A DNA stretch of 64,000 bases from Bradyrhizobium erythrophlei (GTDB lineage: Bacteria; Pseudomonadota; Alphaproteobacteria; Rhizobiales; Xanthobacteraceae), in NCBI RefSeq assembly GCF_900142985.1, contig NZ_LT670849.1, forward strand, positions 2,418,001 to 2,482,000, written 5' to 3'. This document shows positions 1 through 8,514 of the stretch, piece after piece. Every line of letters begins with the position of its first letter. The first letter of the stretch is position 1. A program made the translations under genes and the position numbers. Below the pieces are notes generated by a model. The model was not told the DNA's origin and did not search any database. It was given only the letters and a program-made list of their open reading frames with translations.

Positions 1-834
1 GAGAAGCGCCTGCTTCGACAGGTCGATGCCGGCCGCCTTGAGTTGCTTGTAGAATGCGACGTTCGATCCGCCCACGACGTCTGTGAAGATCACGTCGGGC
101 TTGGTCAGCTTGATCTTGTTGATGACCGAATTGAACTGGGTGTTGCCGAGCGGATAATATTCCTCGCCGACAACCTTGCCTTTGAGCACATTCTCGACAT
201 GCTTGCGGGCGATCTTGTTCGACGTACGCGGCCAGATGTAATCCGAACCGACAAAGAAGAACGATTTCGCGCCCTTTTCCTTGGCGATCCAGTTAAGTCC
301 AGCCAGGATCTGCTGGGTGGCTTCCTGGCCGGTGTAGATGACGTTCTTCGACTGCTCGAGGCCTTCGTAGAAGGTCGGATAATAGAGCATGCCGTTATAT
401 TGCTCGACGACCGGCAACACTGCCTTGCGCGAGGCCGAGGTCCAGCAGCCCATGATCGAGGCAACCTTGTCGTTGACGAGAAGTTTCTTGGCCTTCTCGG
501 CAAAGGTCGGCCAGTCGCTGGCGCCGTCTTCCTGAATGAATTTGATCTTGCGTCCGAGCACACCGCCCATGGCATTGATCTGCTCGATCGCGAGCTTTTC
601 GGCTTCGATCGACCCGGTTTCCGAAATCGCCATCGTGCCGGTGGCGGAATGAAGGATGCCGACCGTCACCTCGGTGTCGGTGACCGCGAGGCCAGTGGTG
701 TTGACCGCGGAAGTGGCGGGAGTGTCGGCCCATGCGGACCGCGGAAGCAGGGAAATTGCAGGAAGTGCAGCCATTCCTGCGAGCATTTTGCGCCGAAATG
801 GCGACTTCAGGCCCCGTTTGATTTCATCTGACAT
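1..834 (-). CDS. urtA: Urea ABC transporter substrate-binding protein UrtA (3' part outside window)
   Basis: This is a periplasmic binding protein that captures urea for an ATP-driven UrtABCDE importer. The first 278 codons are present; the gene runs off the left edge. The N-terminus has a twin-arginine-like export signal (FRRKML at residues 13-18, hydrophobic stretch, probable cleavage after AWA at residue 36). The mature part has the Leu/Ile/Val-binding type I fold and the stretch CWTSASRKAVLPV followed by YYPTFYEGLEQSKN and YTGQEATQQ, which is characteristic of UrtA rather than of branched-chain amino-acid receptors. A nitrogen-control setting is likely because the divergent neighbour is a sensor with a purine/allantoin-permease-like domain. 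The ATG at 832-834 is the first in frame ahead of the signal peptide. UrtA versus the related amide receptor FmdD cannot be fully separated without urtBCDE. Confidence 0.88.
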   Translation of the reverse strand, partial: MSDEIKRGLKSPFRRKMLAGMAALPAISLLPRSAWADTPATSAVNTTGLAVTDTEVTVGILHSATGTMAISETGSIEAEKLAIEQINAMGGVLGRKIKFIQEDGASDWPTFAEKAKKLLVNDKVASIMGCWTSASRKAVLPVVEQYNGMLYYPTFYEGLEQSKNVIYTGQEATQQILAGLNWIAKEKGAKSFFFVGSDYIWPRTSNKIARKHVENVLKGKVVGEEYYPLGNTQFNSVINKIKLTKPDVIFTDVVGGSNVAFYKQLKAAGIDLSKQALL

Positions 835-889
835 GAGTACCCCATTGGTGTTCGAGGACGTGGTCTTACCGGGGGAGGATTGCGCGAAT

Positions 890-920
890 TGTGCAGTGCA
901 CAGATACGCAAGATCGCGTA
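890..920. promoter_or_regulatory. Two adjacent dyads in the urtA / sensor-kinase divergent region
   Basis: The 195-base region between the divergent urtA and sensor genes holds a perfect palindrome TGTGCA-G-TGCACA (890-902) and, two bases on, the inverted repeat TACGC-N6-GCGTA (905-920). Both lie where a promoter-proximal operator for either gene would be. The LuxR-type regulator encoded at 4391 is the obvious candidate binder. This is inferred from position and symmetry only. Confidence 0.4.
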
Positions 921-1029
921 TATTGCACCGCAAAATGCCGACGTAGATTTTGGCATCCAAGTTGCAGTCGAACTAAGGGCGAGCTTGCAGGCGAGTTGCA
1001 AATGACCGCGTAAAGATCGGGAGTTCAGG

Positions 1030-4000
1030 GTGGCAGGCCGGCAGCGGATCGACCGCGTCAGACGCCAATATAATCAATGGGTTGCGAACCAGACGCTGGA
1101 AGATTACGCGCTCCGCTTCACCGCCAAGAGCGCCCGGCGTTGGTCTGCCGCCCGCGTCGCCAATACCGCGCTCGGCGCGATTTCATTCCTGGCTCTGGAA
1201 GCCATTGGCGGAACGATTACGCTCAATTACGGCGTCACCAACGCGACGGCCGCGATCCTTACCGTCAGCGTCATTATCTTCTGCTGCGGCCTGCCGATTG
1301 CCTATCATGCCGCAAAATGCGGCATCGATATTGACCTCCTGACGCGCGGCGCCGGCTTCGGCTACATCGGCTCGACGATCACCTCGCTGATCTACGCGTC
1401 GTTCACCTTCATCTTCTTCGCCCTCGAGGCGGTCATTCTAGCGAGCGCGCTGGAGATGTGCTTCGGCATCCCCCGCCCGATCGGTTATCTGATTAGCGCG
1501 GTCGTCATTATTCCGTTGGTCACGCACGGCATCACGCTGATCAGCCGCTTTCAGCTCTGGACGCAGCCGCTCTGGCTCATTCTGAACATTCTTCCCTTTG
1601 CGGCGATCGCCTACGCCAATCCACGTGCCTTTACCGATTGGACGAGGTTCGCCGGCGAGCACGGCAGCGACTCCGGTCAGCTCGATCTTCTGTTGTTCGG
1701 CACCGCCGCTTCCGTCGTCTTTTCGCTGGTGGCACAGATCGGCGAACAGGTCGACTTCTTGCGATTCCTGCCGCGCGACCGGCGCTCGTCGAAGAAATCC
1801 TGGTGGATTGCGCTGATGACCGCCGGGCCTGGCTGGATCATCGTTGGCGCACTGAAGCTGCTCGCCGGGTCGTTTCTCGCTTTCTTCGCCATCAACCACG
1901 GCGTCTCCTACGAGCACGCGGCCGAGCCGGCGCAAATGTATCTTCAGGCCTTCCGCTATGTGCTGGCGCAGCCTGATCTCGCTTTGGCGCTCACCGGAAC
2001 GTTTGTGATCCTGTCGCAAGTCAAGATCAACGTCACCAACGCCTATGCCGGCTCGATCGCATGGTCGAATTTCTTTTCCCGGCTCACCCACAGCCATCCC
2101 GGCCGCGTGGTCTGGCTGGTGTTCAACGTGCTGGTCGCGCTCTTGTTGATGGAGATTGGCGTCTACAAGGCGCTCGAGCACACGCTGGCGCTCTACTCCA
2201 ACGTTGCGATTGCCTGGGTCGGTGCGCTCGTCTCGGATCTCGTCGTCAACAAACCGCTCGGCTTGCGGCCGCAGCACATGGAATTCAAACGCGCGCATCT
2301 CTACGACATCAACCCGGTCGGCGTAGGAGCGATGTCGATCGCCACCATCGTCTCGATCAGCGCTTTCTACGGCCTGTTCGGGCCGACCGCCAAGGCGCTG
2401 TCACCGTTTGTCGCGCTGGCGGTCGCCTTCGTCGCGGCGCCGGCCATCGCCTTCGCCACCGGCGGCAAGTACTACATTGCGCGCAAGCCGAAGCGAAGCT
2501 GGCAGAATATCGAAGCCATCAAGTGCTGCATCTGCGAGCATACCTTCGAACCCGAAGACATGGCCGCTTGCCCGGCCTATGCCGGGCCGATCTGCTCGCT
2601 GTGCTGTTCGCTGGATGCACGCTGCCATGATCTCTGCAAGCCGCATGCCCGCATCCAGGCGCAGATCTCGGAAAGCCTCGGCAAGCTGTTGCCGCAACCG
2701 ATCTATGCCCGCATCAATTCGCATGTCGGGCATTATCTCGGCGTGTTTGCGATCTCCGCGGGACTCGTCGGCCTGACCCTGTGTCTGATCTACCTTCAGA
2801 CCGAGGTAAACACCAATGTCGATCAGCTCCTGCTTTGGGACGTACTCTGGAAGGTCTTCTTCGCGCTCTCGATCATCATCGGCGTGGTGGCGTGGCTGTT
2901 TGTGCTGGCGCAGCAGAGCCGGCGCGCGGCGGAAGCAGAGACCCGACGGCAAACGACGCTGCTGATACAGGAAATCGACGCCCATAAACGCACCGACGCC
3001 GAACTCCAGCGCGCCAAGGAAGTCGCGGAATCCGCCAACCTGGCGAAGAGCCGGTACGTCGTGGGGTTAAGCCATGAACTGCGCTCGCCGCTGAACGCAA
3101 TCTCTGGCTATGCGCAACTGCTGGAGCAGGACGCCAGCCTCGCCACCAAGCCGCGCGATCAGGTGCGCGTCGTGCGCCGCAGCGCAGACCACCTGTCCGG
3201 GCTGATCGACGGCATCCTCGATATTTCGAAAATCGAGGCCGGGCGGCTGTATTTGTCGCGCGACGAGGTACGCATCGGCGAATTTCTCGATCAACTCGTC
3301 GGCATGTTCCGCCTTCAGGCCGCTGCCAAAGGCATCGACTTCGTCTTCAAACGAGCGCCGACGCTGCCGTCCGTTGTCTATGCCGATGAAAAACGGCTGC
3401 GGCAGATTCTGATCAACCTGCTATCCAATGCGATCAAATTTACCCAGTCGGGCAGCGTCCAGCTTGTCGTGCACTATCGCAGCCCGGTCGCCGAATTTGA
3501 GGTGATCGATACCGGCCCCGGCATTCAACTGTCCGACCTTGAGCGCATCTTCGCGCCTTTCGAGCGCGGCGCACTTGGTGCCGCACAACCCCAGACCGGA
3601 ACCGGGCTTGGGTTGACCATCAGCCGGTTGCTTGCGGGTGTCATGGGCGGCGACATTCAGGTCGCGAGCGCCGTCGGCGCCGGCAGCACGTTCCGCGTCA
3701 AGCTGTTGCTGTCGGAAGTGGCCAACCCGAAACAGATCGCGCCGGTCGACGCGACACCATCGGGCTATCATGGCGCACGCAAGACAGTCCTGATCACGGA
3801 CGACGATCCGATCCAGCGCGACCTGCTGCGCGAGGTGCTGACGCCGCTCGGCTTCATCCTGCTCAGCGCCCCCGATGGGCCAGGATGTCTAGCGCTCGCG
3901 CAACATTGCCGGCCGGATTTGTTCCTGCTTGATATTTCGATGGCCGGCATGGATGGCTGGACAGTCGCGGAAACCCTTCGCACCACCGGCCACCACCAGG

Positions 4001-4401
4001 CCCGCATTCTGATGGTTTCGGCCAGCGCGCTGGAAGCCCATGGCGCTCCGCTGGCGCAGCCCTTCCACGACGGCTACCTGATGAAGCCGATCGATATTCC
4101 GCGTCTGCTGGAATTGGTCCGTCGGCTTCTGAAGATCGAATGGCAATATTCCGATGAGCAGGCGACCATCGCGACGTGGGACCCGAGCCGCGGCTTGCAG
4201 CCACCGGCCAATCATGTCGACGAGCTTATTACCCTGGGGCAACTTGGCTATATTCGCGCGATCCAGGTCAAGCTCGACGAGATCGGAGCCGATCATCCCG
4301 AGCACAGCGACTTCGTTTCGGAAATGCGCACGCTAGTCGATCGCTTCGATCTGGATCGGTATATGGCAACCCTGAAGACGCTGCAAAGCCATGATCGCTG
4401 A
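1030..4401 (+). CDS. Hybrid sensor histidine kinase with N-terminal NCS1-permease-like domain and C-terminal receiver
   Basis: A 1123-residue membrane sensor. Residues about 1-490 resemble a 12-helix NCS1 (cytosine/purine/allantoin permease) domain, beginning RQYNQWVANQTLEDYALRF. A Cys-rich cytoplasmic segment follows at 499-536 (CCxC at 499-502, C514, C522, CC at 525-526, C532, C536), resembling a metal-binding knuckle. Then come two more membrane helices (about 575-600 and 612-640), a short coiled coil, a HisKA domain (H-box SHELRSPLNAI, phospho-acceptor His682), HATPase (NLLSNAIKF, DTGPGI, GTGLGL) and a receiver with Asp968 in LLDISMAGMDGW. The start is GTG at 1030 behind CGGGAG at 1018-1023. 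It overlaps the response regulator by 11 bases, so the two are translationally coupled. Divergence from urtA suggests it senses urea, a purine or a related nitrogen compound. This architecture parallels transporter-fused kinases such as CbrA but uses an NCS1 rather than an SSS domain. Confidence 0.85.
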   Translation: MAGRQRIDRVRRQYNQWVANQTLEDYALRFTAKSARRWSAARVANTALGAISFLALEAIGGTITLNYGVTNATAAILTVSVIIFCCGLPIAYHAAKCGIDIDLLTRGAGFGYIGSTITSLIYASFTFIFFALEAVILASALEMCFGIPRPIGYLISAVVIIPLVTHGITLISRFQLWTQPLWLILNILPFAAIAYANPRAFTDWTRFAGEHGSDSGQLDLLLFGTAASVVFSLVAQIGEQVDFLRFLPRDRRSSKKSWWIALMTAGPGWIIVGALKLLAGSFLAFFAINHGVSYEHAAEPAQMYLQAFRYVLAQPDLALALTGTFVILSQVKINVTNAYAGSIAWSNFFSRLTHSHPGRVVWLVFNVLVALLLMEIGVYKALEHTLALYSNVAIAWVGALVSDLVVNKPLGLRPQHMEFKRAHLYDINPVGVGAMSIATIVSISAFYGLFGPTAKALSPFVALAVAFVAAPAIAFATGGKYYIARKPKRSWQNIEAIKCCICEHTFEPEDMAACPAYAGPICSLCCSLDARCHDLCKPHARIQAQISESLGKLLPQPIYARINSHVGHYLGVFAISAGLVGLTLCLIYLQTEVNTNVDQLLLWDVLWKVFFALSIIIGVVAWLFVLAQQSRRAAEAETRRQTTLLIQEIDAHKRTDAELQRAKEVAESANLAKSRYVVGLSHELRSPLNAISGYAQLLEQDASLATKPRDQVRVVRRSADHLSGLIDGILDISKIEAGRLYLSRDEVRIGEFLDQLVGMFRLQAAAKGIDFVFKRAPTLPSVVYADEKRLRQILINLLSNAIKFTQSGSVQLVVHYRSPVAEFEVIDTGPGIQLSDLERIFAPFERGALGAAQPQTGTGLGLTISRLLAGVMGGDIQVASAVGAGSTFRVKLLLSEVANPKQIAPVDATPSGYHGARKTVLITDDDPIQRDLLREVLTPLGFILLSAPDGPGCLALAQHCRPDLFLLDISMAGMDGWTVAETLRTTGHHQARILMVSASALEAHGAPLAQPFHDGYLMKPIDIPRLLELVRRLLKIEWQYSDEQATIATWDPSRGLQPPANHVDELITLGQLGYIRAIQVKLDEIGADHPEHSDFVSEMRTLVDRFDLDRYMATLKTLQSHDR

Positions 4402-5317
4402 CTCCAAGAAGCGCGATATAGCGCTCGTCGTCGACGACTCTCCGGAGACGCTCCGCCTTTTGACGGACGCGCTCGATGGCGCGGGGATGACCGTCATGGT
4501 CGCTATGGATGGCGCGGCTGCCTTGCGCATCGTCGAACAGATCACACCCGACATCGTCCTGCTCGACGCGGTGATGCCTGGCATGGACGGCTTTGAGACT
4601 TGCCGGCGGCTGAAGCGCGACGCGGGTTTCAGCAACGTTCCGGTCATCTTCATGACGGGACTGGCCGAGACCGAACATATCGTCGGCGGTCTCGAGGCTG
4701 GCGGCGTCGACTATGTCACCAAGCCGATCGTGATCGAAGAAATGCTGGCGCGCATTCGCGTACACCTCGCCAACGCCCGGTTGACGCAGAGCGCGCGGGC
4801 CGCGCTCGACGCGTCCGGCCGCTATTTGCTCGCGGTGAACGGACAGGGAAAAATTGTCTGGGCGACGCCGCAAGCGCAGAAGATGTTGTCGGAGAACCTC
4901 ACCTCCAGCGCCAGCGAGGAATTCGCGCTGTCCGAAACCATGCTGCAATGGCTCGCGCAAATGCAGAGGGGAAAGGCCAAGCCGAAATCCCAGAACGCGC
5001 CCTTTCCCGAGAATGAGCAGCTTCATCTGCAATATATGGGCAAGCTCGGGCCCAACGAGTTTCTCTTGCGGCTTGCCAAGGACTCCAGCTCCGATACGCC
5101 GGTTGAATTCTCCAGCGAGCTCGGATTGACGAGCCGCGAGGGCGAAGTCCTGTCATGGCTGAGCAAAGGCAAGACCAACCGCGACATCGCGCAAATCCTG
5201 GGACTAAGCCCACGGACGGTCGACAAGCATCTCGAGCAGATCTACGCCAAGCTCGGCGTCGAGAACCGCACCGCTGCGGCTGCAATCGCCACCAGCACCG
5301 GCCGCAAGAACTCCTGA
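4391..5317 (+). CDS. Response regulator, REC plus LuxR-type HTH
   Basis: A 308-residue transcription factor and probable partner of the overlapping hybrid kinase. The receiver domain occupies residues about 9-125, with acidic pair DD at 15-16, phospho-acceptor Asp59 in VLLDAVMPGMDGF and the conserved Lys in YVTKPI. A linker of about 100 residues with a PAS-like look (YLLAVNGQGKIVWATPQAQ) leads to a GerE/LuxR helix-turn-helix (LTSREGEVLSWLSKGKTN ... GLSPRTVDKHLEQIYAKLGV). ATG at 4391 lies inside the kinase gene (shared sequence ATGATCGCTGA). Likely targets are the urt operon and itself; this is inferred from adjacency only. Confidence 0.9.
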   Translation: MIADSKKRDIALVVDDSPETLRLLTDALDGAGMTVMVAMDGAAALRIVEQITPDIVLLDAVMPGMDGFETCRRLKRDAGFSNVPVIFMTGLAETEHIVGGLEAGGVDYVTKPIVIEEMLARIRVHLANARLTQSARAALDASGRYLLAVNGQGKIVWATPQAQKMLSENLTSSASEEFALSETMLQWLAQMQRGKAKPKSQNAPFPENEQLHLQYMGKLGPNEFLLRLAKDSSSDTPVEFSSELGLTSREGEVLSWLSKGKTNRDIAQILGLSPRTVDKHLEQIYAKLGVENRTAAAAIATSTGRKNS

Positions 5318-5413
5318 AGGACCAGTCATAACGCTTCGCCGGGCTGGCGCGGATGCGCCACTCGTGTTAGCGGCTGATAGAGCTCTTGAGTCGAACCGGG
5401 CTCCAGATTCTTG

Positions 5414-5465
5414 TTTTGACGCGTTTTCTTCACGCGAACCGGTATCCACTTCGCTTGAAAACGCT
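5414..5465. repeat. Palindromic dispersed repeat
   Basis: This stretch contains GACGCGTTTTCTTCACGCG and TTCGCTTGAAAACGC, forming an imperfect hairpin with 8-base arms GCGTTTTC (5421-5428) and GAAAACGC (5457-5464). I recognise it as a motif found many times between genes in Bradyrhizobium and other Rhizobiales; copy number cannot be checked here. It lies just upstream of the HAD gene. Confidence 0.5.
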
Positions 5466-5479
5466 ATGGTGGTCAAACA

Positions 5480-6112
5480 ATGTTTGAAGCAGTCATATGG
5501 GATTTTGGCGGCGTATTGACGACCTCGCCCTTTGAGGCGTTCGCTCGCTTCGAGACAGAGCGGGGCCTGCCTGCCGATATCATTCGCCGCACCAACGCCG
5601 CCAATCATCTGGAAAATGCCTGGGCCAGATTCGAGCGCGCCGAGGTCGACATCGAAACCTTCGATCGGCTGTTTGCCGCGGAATCCCGCGCGTTGGGCGC
5701 GGAGGTCCGCGGCAAGGACGTGCTACCGCTGCTGGCCGGTGACCCGCGGCCTGAGATGGTCGAGGCGCTCCGGCATATCAAGTTGAGCTTCAAGACCGGC
5801 TGCATCACCAATAATCTTCCGGCGAATGCGATTGGCAGCGCTGGCGGGCGAACGCTCTATATCGCTGAGGTGATGGCGCTGTTCGACCACATCATCGAAT
5901 CCGCCAAGATCGGCCTGAGAAAGCCCGATCCGAAAATCTATCGCATGATGGTGGACGCGCTTGGCGTCGATCCGAAGCGCTGCATTTATCTCGACGACCT
6001 CGGCATCAACCTGAAGCCCGCGCGCGAGATGGGCATGACCACGATCAAGGTGAGCGACGCCAAGCAGGCGATCGCGGAGCTCGAAGCGGCGACCGGCCTG
6101 CTGCTTCGCTAA
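5480..6112 (+). CDS. HAD-IA family hydrolase
   Basis: A 210-residue cytoplasmic haloacid-dehalogenase-superfamily protein. Motif I is WDFGGVLTT at residues 7-15: nucleophile Asp8 is present, but the usual second Asp (acid/base) is Gly, as in the HAD subgroup related to the N-terminal domains of epoxide hydrolase/ACAD10 proteins. Motif II is around CITNN, motif III around K in GLRKPDPKIY, and motif IV is YLDDLGINLKPA. The cap is alpha-helical (C1 type), about residues 16-95. Substrate is unknown; low-molecular-weight phosphate hydrolysis is the family norm. ATG 5480 follows the palindromic repeat, with no clear Shine-Dalgarno site. The gene is monocistronic and followed by a double-hairpin repeat. 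Confidence 0.8.
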   Translation: MFEAVIWDFGGVLTTSPFEAFARFETERGLPADIIRRTNAANHLENAWARFERAEVDIETFDRLFAAESRALGAEVRGKDVLPLLAGDPRPEMVEALRHIKLSFKTGCITNNLPANAIGSAGGRTLYIAEVMALFDHIIESAKIGLRKPDPKIYRMMVDALGVDPKRCIYLDDLGINLKPAREMGMTTIKVSDAKQAIAELEAATGLLLR

Positions 6113-6132
6113 AAACGCCAATGCGCGCGGCT

Positions 6133-6298
6133 CTAGAGCTCCGATTCCGAAGTGCGCAAGCTATTGGGCGGCCTTTCATGCGAACTTCGGAATCAAAGGA
6201 ACTCCAGCAAAATATGGTTGCTAGTGCGGCCTTGAATTTGAAGTTCCTGTGATGAATCCGCGGCGAAACTGATAGGAATTTCAAATTCGCCGCACTAG
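6133..6298. repeat. Double-hairpin repeat element, copy 1
   Basis: A 166-base element made of two consecutive hairpins. The first has arms starting CTAGAGCTCCGATTCCGAAG and ending with GCGAACTTCGGAATC plus GGAACTCC; the second has TAGTGCGGC ... GAATTTGAAGTTCCT and AGGAATTTCAAATTCGCC plus GCACTAG. A second copy of the same layout lies at 50656-50823. The stop codon of the leftward molybdenum-hydroxylase gene (TAG, read from 6297-6295) is inside the element's terminal CTAG. A MITE- or REP-like unit is the likeliest explanation. Confidence 0.75.
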
Positions 6299-8514
6299 GC
6301 GTCGATCGCGTCCTTGATCTTCTTTCGCGTCAGCGGCAGATCGCGCAGGCGCTTGCCGGTGGCATTGGCGATAGCATTGGCAACCGACGCCGCGGCCGGC
6401 CCCTGCCCGGTTTCTCCGCTGCCAAGGAACGGCAGGCCCGGACGGTTGATGATGTGCACGTCGATCTTGTCGGGGACCGCGTCGAACCGCAGGATCGGAT
6501 AGGTCTGCCAGTCCGTGCTCGTGATCCTCGTATCGTCGAAGGTGACGGCTTCATAAAGCGTCCAGCTCATGGACTGAAGGATCGCGCCCTCGACCTGGTT
6601 GATCAACCCGTCGGGATTGACGACTTGCCCGCTGTCGACGGCGGCCACCGCGCGCACCAGCCGCGGACGGCCGGTCTCGCGGTTGATTTCCACTTCGCTC
6701 GCTATGGCGCAATAGGCCGCCAGGCTCTTGTAGCGCGCAAAAGCAAAGCCGTAGCCGCGATCAAGAGGCGCTTTTTGCGCCTTCTGCCAGCCGAATTCCT
6801 TCGCCGCTTTCTCGATGACCTCGCGACCGCGCTTGTCCTCCAGATGATTTAGCCTGAACTCGACCGGGTCGACGCCGGCGAGTTCGGCAAGCTCGGTCAT
6901 GAAACTCTCGATCGAGAAGATGTTGTGATAGGCGCCGAGCGCGCGCATCGCGGAGACCCGCACCGGCATCTCCGGAATGAAGCGGTGCACCACCTTGGCG
7001 TTGGGAAACTTGTAGATCGGAATAGCATTGCGGTCGCCGCCGCCCGCCGGCAACGGAATCGGCTGCGGCTCGGGTACGGCGAAAGGCTCGGCCATATGCT
7101 GGGCCGCCAGCATGGAGCCGGCGCCGCCAGGCCGCATCGAATGGGTGTTGGTCCAGACGTCGAAATTCCAATCGACAATCTTTCCATTGCCATCGAGCGA
7201 TGCCTTCAGCTTCGTCACCATCGCTGGGCCAAACGGCTCCCAGGTGTGCTCCTGCTCGCGCATCCATTGCACGCGCACGGGAATGCCGGGCAGCTCGCGC
7301 GCGATCAGGGCCGCGTCCGCGGCAGCATCGTCGGCGCCATTGTGGCCGTAGCATCCAGAACCTTCGACGTGAATGAGCCGAACGCTTGGCAGGGGCACCT
7401 TCAACATTTCCGCGATGCCCTGACGGTCGGGATAGACGCCCTGGGTATGCGTCCATACCTTCATCGTACCGTCGGCGAATTGCGCGATGGCGCAGGACGG
7501 CCCGATCGAGCCATGGGCTTGATAGGGGCGCGTAAAGGTCGCTTCAATGGTCTTTTGGCCTGTCACCGAAGCGTCGCTCTGCTGGAAGATCGTCGTATCG
7601 TTCGACTTCAGGCTGGTAAGGACAGCAAGCAGATCGTCCTGCTTCGGCAGGCCGGGCTTCTCTTTCCACTTCGCCGCTTTCGACAAAGTCCTCATGGCCT
7701 TGATCGCCTGAAATTCCTTTCGGGCAACCACGGCCAGGAAATTTCCATCGCGGACAACCTTGACGAATCCGGGCAGCTTTTCGACCGACGCCGTGTCGCA
7801 TTCCGTCAACTGCGCGCCATAGCTCGGCGGACGGATAATGCGGGCGTGCACCATGCCGGGCAACCGCATGTCCTGAACGTAGGCTGCGCCGCCGGTCACC
7901 TTGGCCGGAATATCGACGCGGGGCACCGGCTGGCCCATGACCTTATAAGTCGCAGGATTCTTCAGTTTCGATTTTGGCTGAGCCTGAACATGCAGCATGT
8001 TGTCCGCGACCAGATCGCCATAACCCAGGCGCTGGCCGTCCGGAGCGATCACCGCGCCGTTCTCGGTCCGCAGATTTTCCATCGGCACATTGAGCCGCCG
8101 CGCGGCTTCCGCCACCAGAATCTCGCGCACCTGCGCGGCGGCATTCTGAATCGCCGTGCCGCTATATTGCGTGGACTGGCTGCCGGATGTGTAGCCCTCG
8201 TCAGCGGTGAGAAGCGTGTCGGCCGTGACGACCTTGAGCGATGCAAAGGAAACATCAAGCTCTTCGGCCGCGATCTGCTGGAACGCGGTCTTGAAACCCT
8301 GGCCGAGCTCGGCCTTGCCGGTGAAGATCGTAATGCCGTCGGCATCGATGCGAATCCAGGCATCAAGATAAGGCGACGTCGCGAGACTGCCGGGAGGCTT
8401 TGGCGCGGCTGCGGCATGATCTTGAGCAAAAGCATCCGACAGCGAGAAGCTGACGACCAAAGCGCCGCCACCGGCCAGTACCTGACGGCGATCGAGATTG
8501 ACGGGACCGTTCAT
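6295..8514 (-). CDS. Molybdopterin-binding large subunit of a periplasmic aldehyde/isoquinoline-type oxidoreductase
   Basis: A 739-residue xanthine-dehydrogenase-family catalytic subunit of the IorB type. A Tat signal (LDRRQVLAGGGALVVSFSL, residues 8-26) shows export, and the cofactor-loaded complex would carry its Fe-S partner with it. Molybdopterin-family signatures are present: GKAELGQGFKTAFQQIAAEEL near the N-terminus, GCYGHNGADDAAADAAL centrally, and GSGETGQGPAAASVANAIANA near the C-terminus, containing the catalytic Glu. ATG at 8512-8514 was chosen over a longer upstream reading because it places the Tat motif at the N-terminus and gives a 4-base ATGA overlap with the Fe-S subunit gene. 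With the Fe-S subunit and triheme cytochrome it forms a complete periplasmic hydroxylase chain. The substrate (aldehyde, N-heterocycle or nicotinate-like) is not determinable. The stop codon lies in a repeat. Confidence 0.88.
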   Translation of the reverse strand: MNGPVNLDRRQVLAGGGALVVSFSLSDAFAQDHAAAAPKPPGSLATSPYLDAWIRIDADGITIFTGKAELGQGFKTAFQQIAAEELDVSFASLKVVTADTLLTADEGYTSGSQSTQYSGTAIQNAAAQVREILVAEAARRLNVPMENLRTENGAVIAPDGQRLGYGDLVADNMLHVQAQPKSKLKNPATYKVMGQPVPRVDIPAKVTGGAAYVQDMRLPGMVHARIIRPPSYGAQLTECDTASVEKLPGFVKVVRDGNFLAVVARKEFQAIKAMRTLSKAAKWKEKPGLPKQDDLLAVLTSLKSNDTTIFQQSDASVTGQKTIEATFTRPYQAHGSIGPSCAIAQFADGTMKVWTHTQGVYPDRQGIAEMLKVPLPSVRLIHVEGSGCYGHNGADDAAADAALIARELPGIPVRVQWMREQEHTWEPFGPAMVTKLKASLDGNGKIVDWNFDVWTNTHSMRPGGAGSMLAAQHMAEPFAVPEPQPIPLPAGGGDRNAIPIYKFPNAKVVHRFIPEMPVRVSAMRALGAYHNIFSIESFMTELAELAGVDPVEFRLNHLEDKRGREVIEKAAKEFGWQKAQKAPLDRGYGFAFARYKSLAAYCAIASEVEINRETGRPRLVRAVAAVDSGQVVNPDGLINQVEGAILQSMSWTLYEAVTFDDTRITSTDWQTYPILRFDAVPDKIDVHIINRPGLPFLGSGETGQGPAAASVANAIANATGKRLRDLPLTRKKIKDAIDA

